This document shows positions 15,901-23,384 of a stretch of DNA of 35,979 nt, one piece after another; within the stretch, counting starts at the first letter, position 1; each line of letters starts with the position of its first letter. The notes below the pieces were generated by a model that was not told the origin of the DNA, did no database searches, and was given only the letters and a program-made list of their open reading frames with translations. The stretch covers positions 1 to 35,979 of the forward strand of contig CAZXVW010000020.1 of the NCBI GenBank assembly GCA_964644025.1, in the 5' to 3' direction. Position numbers and translations under genes: made by a program. Source of the DNA: CAZXVW01 sp964644025 (GTDB lineage: Bacteria; Acidobacteriota; Terriglobia; Bryobacterales; Bryobacteraceae).

Positions 15901-16396
15901 GGAAGCCGATGATCGTTTTCCCGTCGGCGATTTTTCCCGCCCGGATTCGCTCGTCCAGCTCTTCCTCGGTAAACCACCGGCACTCGATCCGCTCGTCCCC
16001 CATCGGTGTCGCCTCGCCTTCCACCAGCTCCGTCGCCAGGTAGATGGTCATCTTTTCGCTCACGTAGCCAGGGGTGGGATAATAGCTCAGCAGTTTCTTC
16101 CATTTCCGCGCCCGGTAGCCGGTTTCTTCTTTCAGTTCGCGCCGGGCAGCCCGCAGCGGAGTCTCTCCCGGATCCAGGCGGCCGGCCGGCAGTTCCCAAA
16201 GGTAGCGCCCGGCCGGCAGCCGGTACTGGCGCACCAACAAGATGCGCCGCCTCTCATCCACCGCCATCATTACCGCCGAGCCGTCGTGCCGCACGATGCC
16301 GCGGCGGATTTCAAACCCGTCCTCATCGACGGCCCGGTCCTCGGTCACCCGGAAAATCCGGCCGGCATAAACTTGCTTTGAGGAAATCAGCTTCAT
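15878..16396 (-). CDS. Nudix hydrolase, ADP-ribose pyrophosphatase-like
   Basis: A 172-residue Nudix enzyme. The Nudix box is complete: GRLDPGETPLRAARRELKEE, continuing TGY (GX5EX7REUXEEXGU). The N-terminal strands (VYAGRIFRVTEDRAVDEDG) and the upstream block VRQYRLPAGRYLWELPAGRL fit the NudF-type ADP-ribose diphosphatase subfamily, which clears ADP-ribose and related nucleotide sugars to ribose-5-phosphate and AMP. The conserved proline ~15 residues after the box (YYPTPGYVSEK) also fits this subfamily. GGAAGGGA precedes ATG 16396. PolX lies 42 nt upstream on the same strand, suggesting a small DNA/nucleotide-maintenance operon. The last 23 nt overlap the end of the convergent kinase gene. 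Confidence 0.88.
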   Translation of the reverse strand: MKLISSKQVYAGRIFRVTEDRAVDEDGFEIRRGIVRHDGSAVMMAVDERRRILLVRQYRLPAGRYLWELPAGRLDPGETPLRAARRELKEETGYRARKWKKLLSYYPTPGYVSEKMTIYLATELVEGEATPMGDERIECRWFTEEELDERIRAGKIADGKTIIGFLTWKRYR

Positions 16397-16438
16397 AATT
16401 GTTCCCTTCCCGCGGACCTTGTCCCCGGCGCTTCTGGT

Positions 16439-18184
16439 TCAGCCGCCGCGCGCGCCGCGCCGCCGGCCAAGCGCCGGCAGGAGCTCGCCGGCCGAAAGCG
16501 TGTTAACCACATCGGCCGGCTCCAGCCAACCGCGGCGGGCCGTGATCACCCCGTAGCGCATGTTGGCCAGATGCTTGGGATGGTGCGCGTCGGTCGAGAT
16601 GACAAACCGTGCCCCTTTCGCCTTGGCGGCCCGAACCAGCACCGCGTCGAGGTCCAGACGCTCCGGGCTGGCGTTGATCTCCAGGCAGACGCCGCGCTCC
16701 GCCGCCGCCTCGGCCACCCGCTCGAAGTCGAATGCGAAGCCATCGCGACGCAGCAGCACCCGGCCACTCGGGTGCCCGAGGATGCTCAGGTAGCGGTTCT
16801 CCAGCGCCCGCAGCAAACGCTCGGTCATCGCCGCGGCCTCCAGGTTCATGTAGCTGTGCACGCTGCCCACTACCAGGTCCAGCTCGGCCAACGCCTCATC
16901 GGCGATGTCCAGCGACCCATCGCGAAGAATATCGCACTCCAGGCCGGCCAGAATGCGGATACCAATGCCGTCCTGGTTGATCTGTCGCACGCGCCGGGCG
17001 AAGTCAACCACGCGCTTTTCATCCAGCCCGTTCGCCATGGCCAGCGCTTTTGAATGGTCCGTAATCGCGATGTATTCGTAGCCGAGCCGCCGGGCCGCTT
17101 CGGCCATCTCCTCCAACGTCGCGTGCCCGTCGGTCTCCGTCGTGTGCATGTGTAGGTCACCGCGGATGTGGCTCGCCTCCACCAGCGCCGGCAGCTTCCC
17201 TTCGGCGGCCGCCGCAATCTCACCCTGGTTCTCCCGCAACTCAGGCGGGATCCAGGCCAGCCCAAGCGCCTCGTAGATCTCCTCCTCGCTGCGCCCGGCG
17301 ACCCTCTCCTTGCTCTTCAGCCGGTGCAGGCCGTACTCGTTCAGCGAGTAACCCATCCCGAGCGCGCGCCCCCGCAAGGCCACGTTGTGCTGCTTGCTGC
17401 CGGTGAAGTACTGCAGCCCGGCCCCGTAGCTGGCCGCCGCCAGCGCCCGGACGTCCACCTGCAAACCCTCCAGGCCCAGCCGGGCACTCGCCTTGTTCTC
17501 CCCCTTGCCAAGAACCTCGGTTACTTTCGGGTGGCGAACGAAACGGTCCAGAGCGGCCGCGGCTCCCGGCCCGGTGACCAGGATATCGACGTCGCCGATC
17601 GTCTCTTTGCCCCGCCGCACACTTCCCGCAACCGTCACCTTTTCCAGGCCGCCTCCCTCGGCCAGGTAGGCGCGCAACTCCTCGCCGGTCTCGGCGCCGA
17701 AATTCAGCAGGAACCTTCCCGCACTCCTGCGGTAATGGGCAATCGATCGCAGGACTCTCTGCTCGAGCTTGGCGCCCATTCGCGGCAGCAGGCGCAGTTT
17801 CCCGTCGCGGCAGATCTTCTCCAGGTCGTCCACCGTGCTCACGCGGTAGTGCTCGATCAGCAGCGCGATGCTCTTCGGACCCAGCCCCTGGATCTTCAGC
17901 AGCTCCAGCGCCGTCGGCGGGTATTTCTCCAGCAGCTTGTCGCGGCGGGCGAAAGAACCCCGCTTCAGAATCTCGGTGATCACGGACGCGATCCCCTTGC
18001 CGATGCCGGGAATCTCGGTCAGCTTTCGCCTGGGGTCGCTGGCAATCTCCTCCACCCGCTCGGCGTAGCCCTCCAGCACCGAGGCCGCGTTGCGGTAGCT
18101 GCGCACCCGGAACGGGTCCTCGCCCGCGATCTCCATCAGGTCGGCCGTTTCGGCCAGCAGTCTCGCGATCGTGGCATTATCCAT
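16439..18184 (-). CDS. polX: DNA polymerase X with PHP exonuclease domain
   Basis: A 581-residue PolX, a gap-filling repair polymerase with 3'-5' exonuclease activity. The N-terminal pol-beta-like part has helix-hairpin-helix motifs (EIPGIGKGIASVITEIL about 55-75; KIQGLGPKSIALLIEHY about 95-115). The nucleotidyltransferase palm has GSVRRGKETIGDVDILVTG, carrying the catalytic Asp pair, and a third Asp in QVDVRAL. The C-terminal PHP domain begins about residue 340 with DLHMHTTETDGH, then TDHSKALAMANG, LECDIL, GSVHS, LGHPSGR and STDAHHPKHLANM, so its metal-binding set looks complete. Length is as in Bacillus and Thermus PolX. Start ATG 18184. The C-terminal tail is Arg/Gly-rich. Confidence 0.94.
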   Translation of the reverse strand: MDNATIARLLAETADLMEIAGEDPFRVRSYRNAASVLEGYAERVEEIASDPRRKLTEIPGIGKGIASVITEILKRGSFARRDKLLEKYPPTALELLKIQGLGPKSIALLIEHYRVSTVDDLEKICRDGKLRLLPRMGAKLEQRVLRSIAHYRRSAGRFLLNFGAETGEELRAYLAEGGGLEKVTVAGSVRRGKETIGDVDILVTGPGAAAALDRFVRHPKVTEVLGKGENKASARLGLEGLQVDVRALAAASYGAGLQYFTGSKQHNVALRGRALGMGYSLNEYGLHRLKSKERVAGRSEEEIYEALGLAWIPPELRENQGEIAAAAEGKLPALVEASHIRGDLHMHTTETDGHATLEEMAEAARRLGYEYIAITDHSKALAMANGLDEKRVVDFARRVRQINQDGIGIRILAGLECDILRDGSLDIADEALAELDLVVGSVHSYMNLEAAAMTERLLRALENRYLSILGHPSGRVLLRRDGFAFDFERVAEAAAERGVCLEINASPERLDLDAVLVRAAKAKGARFVISTDAHHPKHLANMRYGVITARRGWLEPADVVNTLSAGELLPALGRRRGARGG

Positions 18185-18276
18185 CGCCGAATCCCTTCTG
18201 ATTTTGGCACAGCCGTTGTTGCCCGCGTACGCTGGAATTGTTACAGTAACTTAGTCACGTGTCCCTGCCTGTACGG

Positions 18277-18291
18277 AGCCTGCCGCAGGCT
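18277..18291. repeat. Short palindromic hairpin upstream of hfq
   Basis: AGCCTGC-C-GCAGGCT is a perfect 7-bp inverted repeat about 90 nt before the hfq start, in the 196-nt polX-hfq gap. A similar core, AGCCTGTCAGGCT, occurs at 35383-35395, so this could be a small dispersed palindrome. In the hfq leader RNA it would form a stable stem. The rest of the gap also has GTTACAGTAAC (18240-18250), another short palindrome. Confidence 0.4.
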
Positions 18292-18380
18292 GGCTTCGCC
18301 GGGCGTCAGCGGCGCGGGCCGGCGGATCATCGAAGCAAACAACAGCCCGGAGATATCCCGGGCCGCAAGGAAACAAAAGA

Positions 18381-18677
18381 ATGGAGAAGCTGCCACAAAA
18401 CATCCAAGAGGCTTTTCTCAACACTGCCCGCAAAGAGAAAACGTTCCTCACCATTTACCTGATGAGCGGAGTCAAGCTTTCCGGCCGGATCAAGAGCTTT
18501 GACAAGTACTCACTGATACTGGAAACCAACAACCAGGAGCAGTTGATCTTTAAGCACGCGATTTCCACCGTGGTGGTGGCCAGGTCCGCCCACAGCCGCG
18601 CCGCGCACGCGGCATCCGGGACCACCCCGACGCCCCCCCACCCGGCCCCGAAGCCGCCCGAACCGGCTGGCGAATAA
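18381..18677 (+). CDS. hfq: RNA chaperone Hfq
   Basis: A 98-residue Hfq, which forms hexameric rings that anneal small RNAs to mRNAs. The Sm1 motif is in the region TIYLMSGVKLSGRIKSFDKY, and the Sm2 block reads FKHAISTVV with K58-H59 in the proximal uridine-binding pore. The N-terminal helix NIQEAFLNTARKEK carries the Gln and Phe-Leu-Asn of the family. The tail after about residue 69 is short and Pro/Ala-rich (TPTPPHPAPKPPEPAGE), unlike the long disordered E. coli tail. AAGGAA (18367-18372) lies 8 nt before ATG. The usual neighbour miaA is absent; pgsA follows 95 nt downstream on the same strand behind its own -10-like element. Confidence 0.95.
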   Translation: MEKLPQNIQEAFLNTARKEKTFLTIYLMSGVKLSGRIKSFDKYSLILETNNQEQLIFKHAISTVVVARSAHSRAAHAASGTTPTPPHPAPKPPEPAGE

Positions 18678-18754
18678 TGCCCGCGCGGTACCCCGGCGCG
18701 TCCCAGTGACTCTCCGCGCTGACTTGGTGGCGCGGGCCGCCGCCCGCTCTGCGG

Positions 18755-18760
18755 TATATT
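18755..18760 (+). promoter_or_regulatory. -10-like element just before pgsA
   Basis: TATATT ends 12 nt before the pgsA ATG (18773). A transcript starting about 7 nt past the hexamer would have a leader of only ~6 nt, and no Shine-Dalgarno sequence is present in TGTTAATTCCGA. This suggests near-leaderless translation. Confidence 0.4.
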
Positions 18761-18772
18761 TGTTAATTCCGA

Positions 18773-19417
18773 ATGAACTTGCCGACCTTGTTTACGCTGC
18801 TCCGGATCTTCTTCGTGCCGCTGCTCATCGCCGCCCTGGTCCAGGAGACGCTGCACGTCGAGATCGCCGGCGTAATCATCACCAACGAGATCCTGGCCTT
18901 GGCGATCTTCCTGGTCGCGGCCGCCACCGATCTGGTCGACGGATGGCTCGCCCGCCGCTGGGGCCAGGTGACCACGGTCGGCACCTTACTCGACCCGATC
19001 GCTGACAAGCTCCTCATTTCGGCGGCGCTCATCTCGCTGGTCCAGATCGGCCTGATGCCTGGCTGGATGGCCGTCATCATCATCGGCCGGGAATTCGCTG
19101 TCACCGGCCTGCGCGGTATTGCGGCCGCCGAGGGCTACACCATCAAGGCCAGTGACCTCGGCAAGACCAAGATGGTCACCCAGGTGATCGCCATCTCGCT
19201 GCTGATGCTGAGCGAGCATTGGGCCAGCCTCCGGCCCGTCGCAATCTGGTGGCTCTGGGGCGTCGTCCTGTTCGCCTTGATTTCCGCCGCCGACTACTTC
19301 CGCAACTTCTGGAGGCGTGTCGACGAGAGCATCAAGAGGCGGCGCCGGCGGGAGTTGCTCTTGCTGGCCCGGCAGCAGCGACGGGAAATGAAAAGGCAGC
19401 GCCGCGCGGCGCGCTAG
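18773..19417 (+). CDS. pgsA: CDP-diacylglycerol-glycerol-3-phosphate phosphatidyltransferase
   Basis: A 214-residue membrane enzyme that makes phosphatidylglycerol-phosphate from CDP-diacylglycerol and glycerol-3-phosphate. The full CDP-alcohol phosphotransferase motif is present: D53-x2-D56-G57-x2-A60-R61-x8-G70-x3-D74-x3-D78. It starts with the family-typical MNLPTLFTLLRI and has about five or six membrane segments. The last ~25 residues are very Arg-rich and extend past the usual end. The stop TAG is read from the palindrome CTAG (19414-19417), which also supplies the stop codon of the convergent RodZ-like gene, so the two genes overlap by 4 nt. Confidence 0.92.
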   Translation: MNLPTLFTLLRIFFVPLLIAALVQETLHVEIAGVIITNEILALAIFLVAAATDLVDGWLARRWGQVTTVGTLLDPIADKLLISAALISLVQIGLMPGWMAVIIIGREFAVTGLRGIAAAEGYTIKASDLGKTKMVTQVIAISLLMLSEHWASLRPVAIWWLWGVVLFALISAADYFRNFWRRVDESIKRRRRRELLLLARQQRREMKRQRRAAR

Positions 19418-20310
19418 GCTGAGTCGGGTCCAGCAGGCGCCTCCTCCGGCTCGCTTGACGGTTCCCGGCGTGCGGGAACGCTGATCTCGGCCTTCTCCGG
19501 GGTCAGCGTCACAACCCGGATCTGCCCCCGTGGACCAATGGGTCCCACCAGCTTTCCGTTCGCCAGGATTTCCAGTCCGCCGGCGTTTCCAATTCGAAGC
19601 GTCGCCCGCTCCAGCCCGGAGAATCGCCGCGTCTCACCCGGTTGCAACGTTCCGGTGAACAACCGGCGGCCGTCCGACATGACCCGCACCCAGGTCTCCT
19701 CGGTGGCATCGAGCCGGAACCAGAGCGGGCCGGCCAGTGTTTCGCCTTCCGGCCGTGCCGGAGCCGCCGCCTCGCTCGGCATCGGGATCTCACGGCGGAG
19801 TGGTTTGGACACCACCGGGGCGGGCCGCACCGGTGCACTCGTCTCCGCCGGTGGCCTGGTTTGCCGTCCCGATACTCTCGCCAGCCAGCTCCCGTCCTGA
19901 CTCTTCAACCAGAGGCCGTACAGCCCGGCGCAGGCGGCGATCACCGCCACCAGGATGAGGAACGCGCCCAAAATCCGCCTCCTGGGCCGTCGTGGCACTC
20001 CCACCGCGTCCGAGAGAGGGGCCAGGTCGCTACCCGCCCGGGGCGGTTCCTGGCCGGGAACATAGGGGGCTTGCTGGCTCGCCGCCAGTTCCTCGATTAC
20101 CGCCGCCACCTCCGAGGCGGGAAAGCCCAGCGCCGCCGCGTATTGCCTTACAAAGCTGCGCGTGAAAAAGCCCCCCGGGAGTTTGTCCAGATCGTCCGCC
20201 TCGATAGCCGCCAGGTACCGTCCGTCAATCCGGATCTCGGCGGCAATCTGCGAGAGCTCGCGCCCCTGGTCCTCGCGCGCCCGGCGGAGCTTCTCCCCGA
20301 AAGAGGCCAT
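19414..20310 (-). CDS. RodZ-like HTH membrane protein (DUF4115)
   Basis: A 298-residue protein with the RodZ layout. An N-terminal HTH_25 domain covers residues 1-80 (FGEKLRRAREDQGRELSQIA and GFFTRSFVRQYAAALGF). A basic patch RRPRRR precedes a single membrane helix (about 112-134), then a Pro/Ala-rich linker and a C-terminal periplasmic beta domain of the DUF4115 type (about 195-275, TEETWVRVMSDGRRLFTGTL). RodZ bridges MreB filaments to the elongation machinery in rod-shaped bacteria. The mre/rod genes are not next to it here, so the shape-related role is inferred from architecture. A TATTAT on the minus strand (20343-20338) lies 27 nt upstream of the ATG and overlaps the GT2 promoter. Confidence 0.82.
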   Translation of the reverse strand: MASFGEKLRRAREDQGRELSQIAAEIRIDGRYLAAIEADDLDKLPGGFFTRSFVRQYAAALGFPASEVAAVIEELAASQQAPYVPGQEPPRAGSDLAPLSDAVGVPRRPRRRILGAFLILVAVIAACAGLYGLWLKSQDGSWLARVSGRQTRPPAETSAPVRPAPVVSKPLRREIPMPSEAAAPARPEGETLAGPLWFRLDATEETWVRVMSDGRRLFTGTLQPGETRRFSGLERATLRIGNAGGLEILANGKLVGPIGPRGQIRVVTLTPEKAEISVPARREPSSEPEEAPAGPDSA

Positions 20311-20336
20311 AATGAATTGAGCAGGCTTCCTGACGC

Positions 20337-20343
20337 TATAATA
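20337..20343. promoter_or_regulatory. Symmetric -10 element shared by rodZ-like and GT2 genes
   Basis: TATAATA holds a perfect TATAAT on the plus strand (20337-20342) and TATTAT on the minus strand (20343-20338) in a divergent gap of only 42 nt. The plus hexamer ends 10 nt before the GTG start of the GT2 gene, giving a near-leaderless mRNA. The minus transcript would have a leader of roughly 20 nt. Confidence 0.5.
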
Positions 20344-20352
20344 CTACAGTCG

Positions 20353-21402
20353 GTGAATTTCGAGCGGCGAGCGCCCGTGTCGGTAGTAGTGGTGAACTGG
20401 AACCGCCGCGACCTGCTCTGCGCATGCCTGGCTTCACTCGCCCGGCAGACGTTCACGGACTTTGAAGTGGTGGTCGTCGACAACGGCTCCCAGGACGGTT
20501 CGCCCGAGATGGTGACCCGGGAATTCGCCGGCGGGTTCCGCTCCCGGCTGACACTGATCCGGAACCGAGAAAATCGCGGCTTTTGCCGGGCCAACAACCA
20601 GGGTATCGCGGCCTCGCGCGGCGAATTCGTGGCCTTGCTCAACAACGACGCCGAGGCCGAACCCGGCTGGCTGGAGGCGCTGCTCACCGCTTTCGACGGG
20701 CGGCCGGACGTGGGAATGGCGGCGTCCAAGATCCTGGTCCACGAGGATCCGGCCCGGATCGATAAGGTCGGGCACCTGATTTACCCCGACGGGCAGAACC
20801 GGGGCCGCGGCACCGGCGAGTTGGATATCGGCCAGTATGACCGGATGGAGGAAACGCTCTGGCCTGACGGCTGCGCCGCCATGTACCGCCGCCGCATGCT
20901 CGAGCAAATCGGCGGCTTTGATGAAGACCTGTTCGCCTACGGCGACGACGCCGAGTTAGGGTTGCGGGCCAGAATCGCCGGCTGGGGCTGCTTGTATGTC
21001 CCGGGCGCTGTGGTCCGCCACCACCGCGCCGCTACTTTGGGCGCGCTGTCAACCCGGCGGCTGGAACTGATTGAACGCAACCGGCTTTTGCTGGCGGTGA
21101 AGTTGTTTCCCTGGAGTCTGTTATGGCTAAACGGCCTGTACTACCTCGGAAGGATCGGCGCCGGCCTGGTGGCCGCCGCCACGGCCCGGGGCGAGGTGAG
21201 CCGCTTCCCGGGCCTCCGCGGCAAGCTCCGAGTGGCAATGGCGATGATCCGCGGCGACCTGGCAGCCTTGAGACTGCTGCCCCGCTTCCTCGGCAAACGC
21301 CGCGACCTCGCCCGGATTCGCAAGTTGAGCGGCCCAGAACTCCGGGCGCTGCTCCGCCGCCATCGGATCTCGCTCAAACAGCTCAGCCAGCAAGCCATCT
21401 GA
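20353..21402 (+). CDS. GT2 rhamnosyltransferase-like glycosyltransferase
   Basis: A 349-residue family-2 glycosyltransferase of the WbbL/rhamnosyltransferase type. Features: the first strand SVVVVNWNRRDLLCACLASL, nucleotide-binding FEVVVVDNGSQDGS, NRGFCRANNQGI, and N97-N98-D99 in the DXD-like position (LLNNDAE). The acceptor side reads DGCAAMYRRRMLEQIGGFDE and FAYGDDAELGLRARIAG. A C-terminal stretch (about 240-290) has two hydrophobic, amphipathic segments, then a basic tail, suggesting attachment to the inner membrane. It probably adds a deoxyhexose to O-antigen or exopolysaccharide; the donor is not determined. GTG 20353 is the first plausible start after the -10 element. It is the first gene of a four-gene glycan operon and its TGA overlaps a CTG that may start the next gene. 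Confidence 0.85.
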   Translation: MNFERRAPVSVVVVNWNRRDLLCACLASLARQTFTDFEVVVVDNGSQDGSPEMVTREFAGGFRSRLTLIRNRENRGFCRANNQGIAASRGEFVALLNNDAEAEPGWLEALLTAFDGRPDVGMAASKILVHEDPARIDKVGHLIYPDGQNRGRGTGELDIGQYDRMEETLWPDGCAAMYRRRMLEQIGGFDEDLFAYGDDAELGLRARIAGWGCLYVPGAVVRHHRAATLGALSTRRLELIERNRLLLAVKLFPWSLLWLNGLYYLGRIGAGLVAAATARGEVSRFPGLRGKLRVAMAMIRGDLAALRLLPRFLGKRRDLARIRKLSGPELRALLRRHRISLKQLSQQAI

Positions 21403-22443
21403 CCGCCTCCTCTCCCTCGCTGGCCCCCGCCCCGACTCCACGCCCTGCCGGCCAGCCCGCCGAGGAGTCGCCCGCCTCACGGCCCTCGCCCGATGAGTGC
21501 CCCGCCTGCGGGAGCCATGCAGTCCTTGTTCTGTTTCCGGCCGGCGATCGCCTTTACCAGGCCACGGATCGAATNNNNNNNNNNCTTCCAGATCGTCCAG
21601 TGTTCCGCCTGCGGGCTGATGCGCCTCTCTCCCCGGCCCACTCCGGCCGAGCTCCGCCGCTATTACCCGGGCGGCTACTGGCGTGTCCCGAACCAGGACG
21701 CCCTGCCGCCGATGGTCGAACGCTGGCGCCGCTTCGCTCTGCGCGACCACGTCCGTTTCACGGCCAAGGCCATCCAGGCATCCAGTGCCACCGGCCTGCT
21801 GCTCGATGTCGGCTGCGGCGAAGGCTTGTTCCTCCGGATGATGCGGGAAGCCGGGTACCAGGGGATCGGGCTCAGCTTCGCCCTCGGTGCCGCCGGCGTC
21901 GCCTGGGAATGCAACGGCGTTCCCACCGTGTGTGGTTCTCTCTCCGACGCCCCGTTCGCCGACGGCAGTTGCGCCGCCGTCACCATGTTCCATGTCCTGG
22001 AACACCTCTACGAACCGGCTTCCTACCTGCGCTCGGCGCACCGCCTGCTCCACCCCGACGGCCGCCTCATCGTCCAGGTGCCCAACTCCGCTTGCTGGCA
22101 GTTTCTCCTGCTCGGCGAACGCTGGCGCGGCCTGGACGTCCCCCGCCACCTCTGGAATTTCCGCGCTGCTGACCTGGAAATCCTGCTTGACCGCTGCGGC
22201 TTCGAGGTCCTCCGTACCAAGCATTTCTCGCTCCGCGATAACCCGGCTTGCCTGGCCGCCAGCCTCGCGCCCTCCTGCGACCCCGCCGTTCGCCGCATCA
22301 CCGGCGTCACGGAAACCCCTGCCCGCAAGTTTCTCAAGGATATCCTCTACTGCGCGCTGGTAGCTGCCTCCGTACCTTTCACTCTGCTCGAATCCGCCTG
22401 CCGGGCCGGTTGCACCGTCATGATGGAGGCGCGGAAGAAGTGA
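21399..22443 (+). CDS. Zinc-ribbon SAM methyltransferase, spanning a gap
   Basis: A class I SAM-dependent methyltransferase with an N-terminal zinc ribbon, as found in sugar and glycan methyltransferases. CPACGS lies before the Ns and CSACGL after them, giving the four zinc cysteines. The SAM site is LLLDVGCGEGLFLRMM, followed by FHVLEHLYEPASYL and HPDGRLIVQVPN. The two sides are in different frames because ten Ns are not a codon multiple; deleting all Ns gives a continuous TDR-I-FQIVQC and a ~344-residue protein. No ATG, GTG or TTG exists in the pre-gap frame between the end of the GT2 gene and the zinc ribbon. CTG 21399, overlapping the GT2 stop as CTGA, is proposed; ATG 21493 is out of frame with the ribbon. 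A lost base near 21493 is the alternative. It ends overlapping the next gene as GTGA. Confidence 0.7.
21575..21584. other. Assembly gap (10 N), probably zero length
   Basis: Ten Ns inside the methyltransferase gene. The flanks read ...GATCGAAT and CTTCCAGATC...; joining them directly keeps one open frame through the zinc ribbon, while ten bases shift it. Confidence 0.97.
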
Positions 22444-23315
22444 GGCGCCCCGCCACAGCCCTCCTCGTTCTGGCCTTGGCCTGCGCGGCGCTCCCGGCAG
22501 CGGAATTCTCCGGAGAATCTGCACTCCGGCTCACCGCCGGTGCCGTCGCCCTTGGCCCCCGGCCGCCAGGCTCGCCCGCCCACCACCGGCTCCAGGACTA
22601 CATTCGCTCCCGGCTGAAGCAGTGGCGCTGCGAGGTGATCGATGACGCTTTTCTCGCGCGGACCCCTCGCGGCCCGGTCCACATGAACAACATCATCGCC
22701 CGTTTTCCCGGCTCCAGCGGCCGCGCGATCGTCTTCTCCGGCCATTACGACACGAAGTGGCTCCCCCGCATCCGCTTCCTCGGCGCCAACGACGGCGGTT
22801 CCTCCACCGGCCTGCTGCTGGAGCTGGCCCGGGTGCTGGCCGGCCGGAAACGCAAGCATGACCTGTACCTGGTCTGGTTCGACGGCGAGGAGGCCTTCGG
22901 CCCCTGGTCGGACACCGATGGCATTTATGGCAGCCGGCATCTGGCCCGGCGCTGGGCCGACGACGGCACGCTGGGCCGCATCACCGCGCTGGTCAACGTC
23001 GACATGATCGGCGACCGGGACCTGAAAATTCTCCGCGAGTATTATTCCACTCCTTCCCTCCTCCGCCGTATCTGGCAGGTGGCCGCTGACCTCGGCTACC
23101 GGCGCCACTTCCTCGATTCCACCGGCGCCGTCGAAGACGACCACGTCCCGTTCCTCCGCCTCGGTGTTACCGCCGCCAACCTCATCGACTTCAACTACGG
23201 CCCCAAAAACTCCTACTGGCACACCGAACAGGACACCATGGACAAGCTCAGCCCCGCCAGCTTCGAAGTGGTGGGCAAAGTGCTGCTGGAACTACTCCGC
23301 CGCCTCGAGCAGTAG
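22440..23315 (+). CDS. Secreted M28-fold glutaminyl cyclase-like protein
   Basis: A 291-residue protein with an N-terminal signal peptide (TALLVLALACAALPAAEF). The fold is that of M28 zinc peptidases, but the motifs are those of animal-type glutaminyl-peptide cyclotransferase: SGHYDTK (H102), FLGANDGGSSTGLLLELAR with zinc ligand D118, and the diagnostic FDGEEAF (E150 general base, E151 zinc ligand). WSDTDGIYGSRHLARR, VNVDMIGD (D188) and DDHVPF with H235 as the last zinc ligand follow. Such enzymes turn N-terminal Gln into pyroglutamate on exported proteins; some relatives are aminopeptidases. GTG 22440 overlaps the methyltransferase stop (GTGA). Its place inside a glycan operon is unexpected. 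Confidence 0.85.
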   Translation: MRRPATALLVLALACAALPAAEFSGESALRLTAGAVALGPRPPGSPAHHRLQDYIRSRLKQWRCEVIDDAFLARTPRGPVHMNNIIARFPGSSGRAIVFSGHYDTKWLPRIRFLGANDGGSSTGLLLELARVLAGRKRKHDLYLVWFDGEEAFGPWSDTDGIYGSRHLARRWADDGTLGRITALVNVDMIGDRDLKILREYYSTPSLLRRIWQVAADLGYRRHFLDSTGAVEDDHVPFLRLGVTAANLIDFNYGPKNSYWHTEQDTMDKLSPASFEVVGKVLLELLRRLEQ

Positions 23316-23384
23316 TTGCTCGCCCCCGGCCATCCCCGGAGAAACGCTGCGACAATCTTTGTTTTCCCGCCACTACTTCACTTG

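Noticed and set aside
17168..18502. 444-codon open frame on the plus strand
   Set aside because: Antisense to polX and running over the hfq start; no motif, Gln/Arg-rich composition.
21127..22524. 465-codon open frame on the minus strand
   Set aside because: Antisense to the GT2 and methyltransferase genes and crossing the N run; no motif.
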